A DNA stretch of 64,000 nt from Lateolabrax maculatus. Taxonomy: Eukaryota; Chordata; Actinopteri; Acropomatiformes; Lateolabracidae. The notes beneath the pieces are model-generated. The model did no database searches. It was not told the origin of the DNA and worked only from the letters and a program-made list of their open reading frames with translations. The DNA is taken from positions 3,646,001 to 3,710,000 of the forward strand of contig CM062218.1 of assembly GCA_031216445.1 (NCBI GenBank), written 5' to 3'. Positions within the stretch are counted from its first letter, which is position 1; the number at the start of each line of letters is the position of its first letter. Both the position numbers and the translations under genes were made by a program. Below are positions 25,947-34,985 of the stretch, piece after piece.

Positions 25947-27720
25947 AAACACACACATCGTGCAAGGAACAACACATGCAAATACTCACGCACACACACA
26001 CACATGCACTTAGAGACACACTTATATATAATAAACATACATGCCCAGTAATTTGTAAATTAACTTGTAAATGATATGAAACACACACACAAACCCACAG
26101 ACACACACACTTACACACGCAGATGCTGTTGTGAGAAAAAACACGCACTCACACTCAAGTACGTGCCTGGGGAAAGCGACATCCTCCCAACAATCAATGG
26201 ACGTCAAAAAAAAGGAAAGAGGAGGGAAATTTAAAAAAAGAAACTCGCGGAGAGGAGACCATCGTTCGGGCGCACGACCGCGAGGAAGGAAGAAAAAACC
26301 AGGAGAGTGTTCTTCGGGATAAAACAGTGTTTTCTTTACCAGCAGTGAAAGGGGCCGGCCTGAGAAAGAGAGCAAGCCGGCGACTTGAGGCCTGAAGCCC
26401 CCGACCCCGTCTCCGATCCCCCCTCTCACTCTTCTCTCCTCCCCGCTGTCTCTCTTCTTTTTCCACTCATCTCACCTGCTCTACCTCCCCCCCTCCTCCT
26501 CCCAAAAAAAAGGGTCACACTCGGACATTATTCCCATTTCTTCAATCCCACATTGACACTGCGAGCAGCGTGGTCGACGGTCGCTCTGTTATGACTGACA
26601 AGAGGTGCAACAGGCTCCTCTGTAGAGAATCGACGATGTTTTTGCACACACTGTTTTGGTTCACTTTGCTTTGGCGTTTGTGAAGCGTTTAATCTTTTAA
26701 TTATCAGATAAAAAGTTGAGAATTAAAAGCTTTGAATCAACTTTTTTATCCATTTTGTACCTGCCAGCTAGAACTCGTACTCATGAACCAAAACTCAAAC
26801 AGTAGACATCAAACTCTGACCAGAATATAAACGGCCAGTGGTCACAAGCTGTGGTCCATCTCTGTAAGACTCCGCTGGTCGTCTAGTTCTGTAAGAAATG
26901 AATTCCAAGTCCAGTGACTTGTCAGTCATGTTGCTCACATTGAAAACTATTACATCAAAAAGGAACCAAAGAATTAAAGCCACCAGTTTCCACGCAGAAT
27001 AAAAAGAGGGAACTGACCACATGATACCAGCTGGGTCTTTTCTGTTAGATTGATCTGTTTTTTTGTCTTGTTTAAGCTGCCACCAAGTGAATTTTCTACT
27101 CTTTGTAATATTCTCTTCATGACCACCTTGTAGTTGTATTAAAACAATCTAAAAATGTGATTCACAGCTCAAACTGATGATTGAAAGATCTTTCCGGTGT
27201 TATGCAGCGAGGTTACAAGGTGTCCAAGGTGACACGAGATTCATTCTGTTTTGTAAACCGGACCATCGTTCCTCAGCCCTGAGAGCAGCAGAAACTCTCT
27301 TTGAATTGTTCATTTGTAAACATTGGACAAAACCTGCTGCATGCAGTGACAGAAGATGTGTTGACAGCTAGATCAGAGAATTTAAAGCCATTATTGTTGT
27401 GCTAAACTGTGCTAAACTTGATGCTATTGTGCTTGCATGTTACTGGTGCCTTTTAAAAAGGGCTGATTCTCATTCTTTGAATCATGGATCAGGCTACCGG
27501 GGTCACTACCACACACCAGTCCAGTATTTACTGAGTCACTTTTCTGGGTACTTTGATTATTGTTTTCCATCCACAACACATTTTCTGATTTTGCAACCAA
27601 GCACAGAACATCATCAGGGTTTAAATATGTATATGAGATTCAAAGTTCCCTCCTTTTTTTTTCTTACAGCAGTGAATAAAATGCATGCTTTACTGAAAGA
27701 AACTGTGTGGCAAGGTGCTA
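25947..27720 (+). other. Probable col11a2 3' UTR
   Basis: Non-coding sequence after the stop: CA-rich runs (25950-26130), a purine-rich then C/T-rich patch (26200-26510) and AT-rich sequence. Poly(A) hexamers AATAAA occur at 26030-26035, 26998-27003 and 27675-27680. The last is followed by a GT-rich stretch and is my preferred cleavage site, but the true end cannot be fixed from sequence alone. Confidence 0.5.
27675..27680 (+). promoter_or_regulatory. Candidate col11a2 poly(A) signal
   Basis: An AATAAA hexamer with a GTGTGG/GGTG-rich downstream element about 25-40 bases away. Alternative hexamers lie at 26030 and 26998. Confidence 0.4.
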
Positions 27721-28743
27721 ATTATACCAAAGCATAAAGGTTTTAGTATTCACTTTGAGTCCTTCATTTTCTCTCTTTTACAATTTCATAAAGCTTTTTA
27801 CTGGGGAAAATGTGCATTACATTCCATTTGTACAGAAATAGTGATATTCTATTGTATTTATTTAAAACAAACAGGGTGCTTTGAGATTAAAAAGACAAGG
27901 ACCATCAAATATTCCAGTCAAATGTGGTATATTTCATTTGTATTTATTTCCTGTAGCTGACACTTGAAGGTCAAGCGAAGCGAGTGACTTAAATGTTAAA
28001 CTCACTGCCAGCCTGAGTTGTGGTGCTTCTGTTCACGCCCTGTCCAAACTCCTTTTGTAGAACCAAAGAATCTGTGGCCATATTTTATTGTAATATCCCT
28101 TTTTAGTGTTTCAATCAACTGTACTGTGCTGTTAAATTTTGCTTCCACTGTAATAATTAAAAGGTGACTCTCCAGTTCTGTCACATGTCCTTGTCGTTGC
28201 TACTGTTTGAGTTGGCGTACGTTGGTTTCATTGCTTCACTGGGCTTTGAAATGCATCACAGAAATTCAGTTTACTGAGTCGGTGCTAAACATATTGACAC
28301 ACGAATCCTCTGATCTTTTAAATTTCTATCTGAGACCACAGCGGGTTGGAGAAAGGTTGTGAGATGGAGGGAACAGCTCTGTCAGCCACCATGGGGGGGT
28401 GTGGGGTGAAATCATACTAGGGTTCTGGTTTTATTTGTTTGTTTTTTATCTGTTTGTCTTTTTTTTATTTTAAATATAGCAGGGAAACAGGGCGGGATGT
28501 CCAAAACCTTAAAAAACTAAAAATCTGACCTTTACATTCTCCAGAGAGAATGACCTCAAATATTTGTCTGTTTTTATTGTGTTGAAGACGAACATTTCAA
28601 CATAAAACATATGATGCTGAAAAGAGAAAAAAGTATTATTTTATAATGTGTGTAAGTAATTTTTTTTAAATTCTTGTTTCTGTAATATATAATCTTTTTA
28701 AAAAGAGCTGCTTGACTCTTGTTTTTCTTCCATCATTAGTCTT
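27721..28743. other. Spacer between col11a2 and the duplicated block
   Basis: AT-rich unique-looking sequence with no recognisable coding region or RNA. It may still include the distal end of the collagen 3' UTR. Confidence 0.5.
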
Positions 28744-29040
28744 TACCTCAAATGGCCACAAGACGTCGCTGTTTGTCATTTGTTCAGGTAGTTTATAGTG
28801 CAAATGGGAAAATACAGACAGTACACATCATTATGTGTGTGGGTTAAATGATTAGTTATTAATGTAAATGTAAAATATATTATACCGCTTTACCTTGCTG
28901 TCAAACAACTGAACTGAAGCCGTTGTATTTCTCTCCTCAGAGGCACCAGACTCCTTTGACAAAAACAGTAATTTTACTTTGCAGAACACGGGAGTTGTTT
29001 GTCTGCTGCTGCTTCGATCGGTTAGTTTGTTTGGGTTATT
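28744..29040. repeat. Duplicated block P, copy 1
   Basis: About 297 bases starting TACCTCAAATGGCCACAAG, nearly identical to 32511-32807. The last 97 bases are the left arm of the large palindrome below. Homology on the left begins abruptly at 28744 and 32511. Confidence 0.9.
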
Positions 29041-29186
29041 CTTTATTGTTCGGGTCCGAAACTAACATGTTTAAACACCAAATTCACACAATAACACAAA
29101 CAGTCTAACTGACCGAGGCAGCGGCAGACACTCAACTCCCGTGTTTTTGGAGGTAAAATTAGTGTTTTTGTTAAAGGAGTTTGGTG
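28944..29186. repeat. Large imperfect palindrome, MITE-like
   Basis: The left arm 28944-29040 and the right arm 29090-29186 are 97-base inverted repeats, roughly 80 percent identical by eye, around a 49-base spacer. The outer ends read CACCARACTCCTTTRACAAA. Size and structure fit a non-autonomous DNA transposon (MITE) or a decayed one. No clear target-site duplication is visible. Only the left arm is present in the second copy of this block. Confidence 0.75.
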
Positions 29187-30300
29187 AGCAATCTAACGGC
29201 TCCAGTTCTGTTGAAAATATTCCCAAAATAGTGTACACTTAAGCTGATATTGATTTGTTTAAGGCAGGCCTTTTTAAGGTGATGATTTGATAATTTGTGT
29301 GTATTTTTTAGCTATTGGTCTAGAACTATTGTTGCAGTAGGAACTGAAGTTACAAGTTGTTGTTGCTACTCCGGTCGGTTAAGCAGGAGCACCAACAGTG
29401 TTAGCTGCTAGCATGCTAGCTTCCAGCGGTGTTACTGTAGAATTGTGTCGGAACTTTATTTTAATGCAGTTTAGTTTCGACTTGTAACTAAAACGCGAGG
29501 CTGTAGCTCGGGTTTGGGCTGTTGAACAAGAAGTTATCTTTCACGTCCATTAGTGAAACTTGTTTTTCGGGATTGTTTCAGCTGTTTGTTTATTTGTGCG
29601 CACGATAAATAGCTTCGACAGGACGAATTACACCTTTTAACCATTAAACCTGCCTGGTTCTGTATAATTATGCATCCATCTCTTGTTTTTTATTGTGGAT
29701 TTGTTGTTAATTGTTTATTTCTGCTGGCCACAGAATCCATTGTTATTGTTGCTACGCGGGGAAACAGCGCCGTCTTGTGGCCGTTTGGAGTTACTACACT
29801 TGTTTATTTCTCGTCAATTTCATGTGCGGATTTTTAAATGAGTTAAAGTAATTTATCAGTTTATGTATATCACGAGGAAAATATCACATATTTTAAAACA
29901 ACTGGCAGTAAATCGTGAAGATGTTCAATCATTCAAAGGTTTGCTGTTGATGGAAACCTTCATGTTTCTGCAGGAGATTGTTGAAATGTTCTCCACCTCT
30001 GCTTGGTTGTGTTTCATAAATGCTTGTTTCACTTTGTGGTTTGGGGGAATATATTGCTGCATAATATTTGGGATTGTGCACCCAGTTTGCATGTTCAGCT
30101 GTGTTGTGAGAACCAACATCCACTAACCTACAACTCACTGAAAAACATTCCTGTGGTCATATGACTTTGAAAATAAGACTTTCTGTGCAGCCGATTAGGA
30201 AGAAACTTCAGCAGAGCCTGCATGAAAACCCCTTTTCACTTTTTTTAGCAAACATTTGCAAATTAAATTTTGAAAGGCTCATTGAACGTATAAAAAAGCA

Positions 30301-30368
30301 GATGAGCTCAGTGGCTCAGTGAGTTAAGCAGCCGCAGAAGGAGAGTTCAGAGGTTCAAAACCCTCATC
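30301..30368 (+). repeat. tRNA-like element, copy 1
   Basis: A 68-base sequence with GATGAG and CTCATC ends that can pair, an A-box-like TGGCTCAGTGAG and a B-box-like GGTTCAAAACC at normal spacing. A D-arm (GCTC...AAGC) is visible but the anticodon arm is poor, and no T-run terminator follows. It is best read as a decayed tRNA or a tRNA-derived SINE head, not a working tRNA. Confidence 0.45.
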
Positions 30369-30664
30369 AGGCCTTTCACTTTCTAACAGCGTTTTAAAAG
30401 CCAACTTCTTGCATAAAGGCTCTCAGAGAACCATGAAAACACAAAGAGGCTCTGGTGGTGTGACACAGCTGTCAACATGAACCTCTGAAAGAGATCTGTA
30501 AATCTGGAGTGGCTGGTTCGACGCCCATCTGCCCTCAAAGAAAAGTCAGGGTGAGTCGGGAAAGAGAAGTGTATCATGTAGGTTCTTTATAAACATCTTA
30601 TGGGTAAATTTCAAGATTTCTAATTAAAACGCAACATTCTGTATAGAAATATTAGAAACAGGTT

Positions 30665-30670
30665 TTTATT
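30665..30670 (-). promoter_or_regulatory. Poly(A) signal of hsd17b8 deletion copy
   Basis: AATAAA on the - strand, about 150 bases past the copied stop codon. It corresponds to the signal of the full gene at 34809-34814. Confidence 0.5.
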
Positions 30671-30816
30671 GGTACAAAAAGAAACTTTACATTTTCTAAA
30701 ACATGATCAACAGTAATTATGACTAAAGGGTTACTTACAGAATAATTTTGACAATTAAATTAACTACGAAGGACCTGGCCTCTCATTGGTCTTTATCCGT
30801 GTGACGGACAGCCGAT

Positions 30817-31588
30817 TTATCCAATGAAAAGTCCACCTGACAAAGACAAAGACACATGAGTTAAATGTTAAAATGTAAGACTTTGGAAACATTTGTATAT
30901 TGGTTAACAAAAGTTTAGCTGAGGGGTACGTTTCACTTTTTAAAAGAAACAAATATCTACTTTCCAATGAGAAGAAATGAAATGAAAAGTGTGTTTTTAC
31001 AGAAGCAGCTGCTAGAGAGTTGAATAATCTCTACCTGTCACTTCAATGCTGGCTCCGGTGATGTATCGGGAGTCATCTGCAGCTAGAAAGGCACAGACAT
31101 CAGCGACCTCTGGACGAACACAGCGAGAGGACGAGACCACAAACACAAAGTGTTTTTAGTGTTGTTGGGAGCTTACAACAGTACACGTCCTATTAGAAAT
31201 ATCTATGAAATGAGAATGAAGTTCTGCTTCCCCCCCCCACCTAACCGGGTAGAACTACTTTTTCTTGGATTTAACTTAAAGCTAAACCCAAAATCTTGCT
31301 AACTCGTTGTGAGTTATAAGAAGAAAACAAAACATACTTTAACTATCACGAGGTTAATCAATAGTTAACATTTACCAGTCGGTACTTCGCTAAATTGACG
31401 TTAGTTTAACGGGAAAAACTGACAGATTGATGAAAAAAACACAACGTTAAATAAATCCTGCAGAGAGAAACAGCATTCCGTATTAATCTATAATAACTAA
31501 CGTTACAGACACTAAATGATCGATGGTAAATAATGAACTTACCTGTGACCAGCGTCAACCTTGATATGAGTCTTGCGGGCGCCGCCAT
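30817..31588 (-). pseudogene. hsd17b8 deletion copy: exons 1, 8 and 9 only
   Basis: Copies of hsd17b8 exon 1 (31588-31543), exon 8 (31109-31035) and exon 9 (30836-30817), with donors and acceptors intact. Blocks Q and R are fused near 31228-31244, removing the equivalent of 35397-38498 in the full gene, that is exons 2-7. Exon 1 ends in phase 1 and exon 8 begins in the matching phase, so splicing 1-8-9 would give an in-frame product of 46 residues: the first Rossmann strand (ending LTLVT) joined to VADVCAFLAADDSRYITGAS and the GGLFIG tail. It would lack the cofactor loop and the Ser-Tyr-Lys catalytic residues, so it cannot be a reductase. Promoter block and poly(A) signal are also duplicated, so transcription is possible. 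One residue differs from the parent exon 8 (A for S). Confidence 0.85.
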
Positions 31589-32512
31589 CTTTTTTTCCGC
31601 TTCCTGTGTTGTTGTAGTTCTCAGTCTGTCCACAGGAGGGCGCCAAAGGACGGCGTGTGTTCAGTGGAGGCTTCGTCCTAAAAAGGCAAAATAAATAAAT
31701 ACAAAAGAAATACATAAAGATTCATTCATTTTTAACTCTACCTGGTTAATAAAATTATATTTATATATATATATATCTGTTAGCCTACATTCTGGGATTA
31801 TTCCTAATTAAAGTTGTACAAAAACCTAAAAGTTAGTTTACTAGTCTTGATGGAGAAGAAAAAAAATACTTCTCCAAACTTCTCATGTTTATTTTTTTAT
31901 TTTAATAGCTTCCAAGTAATGTTGCGCAGTGAGTCCAAATCCAGAATACCAGAAATTATCACTACACTGGACACACATCTTTATATTGGATTCTTCAATT
32001 TCACATTAATACCTTCATAGAAACATTTAAAAAATAATATGATTTTTTTTTGTACAAATTTCTGGTATTTATTTGGAGTCACAGTGTCGCAATACATGGA
32101 CGTTACTGAAGAAAAAGCCATTATTTTTTATTTAAATACTTATGTAAAATAAATAAATTACACATTACCAATCAAAATAAGTGTGCTACATGAAATTAAT
32201 TTAGTACAATTTTTTTAATCATAATTTTCACTAATCAAGTCAGCATGAATGTAATTGAATGAAATAAAAAATACTTAAATAATGTTTTGTCTTATTTATT
32301 AATGTAATCCATGATCCATCTTCACCTACATGCACATACATTATGCTGCATATTAAATTATGAATTTATTAATAATGTATTTTTTTATTAAAGTTGTTGA
32401 ACAGAATTTTAAAGTGGAATTCATCATCATGACAAGATTTTTTAATTATTTTTTATTATTTTGTTTTTGTCGTGTTTTGTTTTTGGTTTATAACTGGTGG
32501 CTGTAATGAATA
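31245..32512. repeat. Duplicated block R, copy 1 (hsd17b8 exon 1, promoter and upstream DNA)
   Basis: About 1.27 kb matching 38499-39710 and, in part, 32921-33795. It carries hsd17b8 exon 1 and about 900 bases upstream of it, including an AT microsatellite and a short palindromic element at 31914-32100. Its right end switches to block P copy 2 at about 32511. Confidence 0.9.
31914..32100. repeat. Short palindromic element in block R
   Basis: Terminal inverted repeats of about 45 bases: CCAAGTAATGTTGCGCAGTG at the left is complementary, with mismatches, to the right end that finishes TCGCAATACATGGA. The inner parts ACCAGAAATT and AATTTCTGGT also pair. Copies sit at about 33391-33570 and 39130-39320. 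MITE-like. Confidence 0.6.
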
Positions 32513-32807
32513 CCTCAAATGGCCACAAGACGTCGCTGTTTGTCATTTGTTCAGGTAGTTTATAGTGCAAATGGGAAAATACAGACAGTACACATCATTA
32601 TGTGTGTGGGTAAAATGATAAGTTATTAATGTAAATTTAAAATATATTATACCGCTTTACCTTGCTGTCAAACAACTGAACTGAAGCCGTTGTATTTCTC
32701 TCCTCAGAGGCACCAGACTCCTTTGACAAAAACAGTATTTCTACCTCGCAGAACACGGGAGTTGATTGTCTGTCGCTGCCTCGATCGGTTAGTTTGATTG
32801 TGTTATT
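32511..32807. repeat. Duplicated block P, copy 2
   Basis: Nearly identical to 28744-29040. It stops exactly at the inner end of the palindrome's left arm (GTGTTATT at 32800-32807), and hsd17b8 exon 3 sequence begins within two bases. Confidence 0.9.
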
Positions 32808-32808
32808 G

Positions 32809-33078
32809 AACTGATCCTCCTCCATGTGCAGCAGGAAGTTGTCCTGGGTGATGCCTGCTGCGTTCACACACACTGAGGGAGGCTGAAGGTAACGAGTCTG
32901 CAGAGGGAGAGCACGAAAAACGACAAACACACAACGTTAAATAAATCCTGCAGAGAGAAACAGCATTCCGTATTAATCTATAATAACTAACGTTACAGAC
33001 ACTAAATGATCGATGGTAAATAATGAACTTACCTGTGACCAGCGTCAACCTTGATATGAGTCTTGCGGGCGCCGCCAT
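32809..33078 (-). pseudogene. hsd17b8 fragment: exon 1 plus truncated exon 3
   Basis: Exon 1 copy at 33078-33033 with an intact donor. Then, joined at about 32905-32921, comes a copy of exon 3 beginning at 32897 that keeps the NAAGITQ motif but loses homology at 32809, before the exon's donor. Exon 2 is missing. Exon 1 ends in phase 1 while exon 3 begins in phase 0, so splicing 1-3 would shift frame. A remnant of a tandem copy. Confidence 0.85.
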
Positions 33079-33795
33079 CTTTTTTTCCGCTTCCTGTGTT
33101 GTTGTAGTTCTCAGTCTGTCCACAGGAGGGCGCCAAAGGACGGCGTGTGTTCAGTGGAGGCTTCGTCCTAAAAAGGCAAAATAAATAAATACAAAAGAAA
33201 TACATAAAGATTCATTCATTTTTAACTCTATCTGGTTAATAAAATTATATTTAAATATATAGATGTTAACCTACATTCTGGGATTAGCCCTAATTAAAAG
33301 TTGAACAAAAACCTAAAAGTTTACTAGTCTTGAAGGAGAAGAAAAAAATACTTCTCCAAACTTCTCATGTTTATTTTTTTATTTTAATAGCTTCCAAGTA
33401 ATGTTGCGCAGTGAGTCCAAATCCAGAATACCAGAAATTATCACTACACTGGACACGCGTGTTTATATTGGATTCTTCTATTTCACATTAAAACCTTCAT
33501 GGAAATTTTTTTTTAAAATTCAAATTTCTGGTATTGATTTGGAGTCACTGTGTCGTGTTACATGGAGGTTACTGAAGAAAATCCATTATTTTTTATTTAA
33601 ATATTTAAATAAAATAAAATAAATAGTAAAATAAAGAAATGACACGTTAGCAATCAAAATAAGTGTGCTTCATGAAATCAATCTAGCATCATTTTTTTTA
33701 ATCATAATTTTCACTTATCAAGTCAGCATGAAGGTAATTGAATATAATAATAATTACCTAAATAATGTTTTGTTTTATGTATTAATCTAATCCAA
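32921..33795. repeat. Duplicated block R, copy 2
   Basis: Matches the R blocks at 31245-32512 and 38499-39710 but is shortened at both ends: it begins inside intron 1 and switches to block Q copy 2 at about 33796-33802. Confidence 0.85.
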
Positions 33796-34504
33796 ATGTA
33801 CTTGTGCGCACGATAAATAGCTTCGACAGGACGAATTACACCTTTTAACCATTAAACCTGCCTGGTTCTGTATAATTATGCATCCATCTCTTGTTTTTTA
33901 TCGTGGATTTGTTGTTAATTGTTTATTTCTGCTGGCCACAGAATCCTTTGTTATTGTTGCTACGCGGGGAAACAGCGCCGTCTTGTGGCCATTTGGAGTT
34001 ACTACACTTGTTGATTTCTCGTCAATTTCATGTGCGGATTTTTAAATGAGTTAAAGTAATTTATCAGTTTATGTATAACACAAGGAAAATATCACATATT
34101 TTAAAACAACTGGCAGTAAATCGTGAAGATGTTCAATCATTCAAAGGTTTGCTGTTGATGGAAACCTTCATGTTTCTGCAGGAGATTGTTGAAATGTTCT
34201 CCACCTCTGCTTGGTTGTGTTTCATAAATGCTTGTTTCACTTTGTGGTTTGGGGGAATATATTGCTGCATAATATTTGGGATTGTGCACCCAGTTTGCAT
34301 GTTCAGCTGTGTTGTGAGAACCAACATCCACTAACCTACAACTCACTGAAAAACATTCCTGTGGTCATATTTGAAAATAAGACTTTCTGTGCAGCCGATT
34401 AGGAAGAAACTTCAGCAGAGCCTGCATGAAAACCCCTTTTCACTTTTTTAACAAACATTTGCAAATTAAATTTTTAAAAGGCTCATTGAACGTATAAAAA
34501 AGCA

Positions 34505-34572
34505 GATGAGCTCAGTGGCTCAGTGGGTTAAGCAGCTGCAGAAGGAGAGTTCAGAGGTTCAAAACCCTCATC
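34505..34572 (+). repeat. tRNA-like element, copy 2
   Basis: Second copy of the 68-base tRNA-like element, with A box TGGCTCAGTGGG and B box GGTTCAAAACC, and the same GATGAG/CTCATC terminal pairing. Confidence 0.45.
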
Positions 34573-34808
34573 AGGCCTTTCATTTTCTAACAGCATTTTA
34601 AAAGCCAACTTCTTGCATAAAGGCTCTCAGAGAACCATGAAAACACAAAGAGGCTGGTTCGACACCCATCTGCCCTCAAAGAAAAGTCAGGGTGAGTCAG
34701 GAAAGAAAAGGGTATCATGTAGGTTTGTCATTACAAACATCTTAAGGGTAAATTTCAAAATTTATAATTAAAATGCAACATTCTGTACAGAAATATTACA
34801 AATAGGTT

Positions 34809-34814
34809 TTTATT
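34809..34814 (-). promoter_or_regulatory. hsd17b8: hsd17b8 poly(A) signal
   Basis: AATAAA on the - strand, 172 bases past the stop codon at 34986. It implies a short 3' UTR. Confidence 0.6.
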
Positions 34815-34985
34815 GGCACAAAAAGCGACTTTACATTTTATAAAACATGTTTACAACCTGATTTATAAAACATGATCAACAGTAATTATGACTAAAGGGT
34901 TACTTACAGAATAATTTTGACAATTAAATTAACTACGAAGGACCTGGCCTCTCATTGGTCTTTATCCGTGTGACGGACAGCCGAT

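Larger units (their letters stand above)
29594..31227. repeat. Duplicated block Q, copy 1 (carries hsd17b8 exons 8-9)
   Basis: About 1.63 kb nearly identical to 33802-35396. It starts at TTGTGCGCACGATAAATAGC and ends at GAATGAAGTTCTGC. It contains a tRNA-like element, hsd17b8 exons 9 and 8 with their splice sites, and the gene's poly(A) signal. Copy 1 has about 59 extra bases near 30455-30515 that copy 2 lacks. Confidence 0.95.

Noticed and set aside
28944..29186. Possible CRISPR-like or microRNA hairpin
   Set aside because: The arms are 97 bases each with a 49-base loop, in a vertebrate genome and in a duplicated repeat context. MITE-like fits better, and there are no regularly spaced repeats.
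29863..30126. 87-residue open frame duplicated at 34071-34334
   Set aside because: It is preserved only because the whole block is recently duplicated. Composition is random, and no splice, Kozak or homology signal was found.
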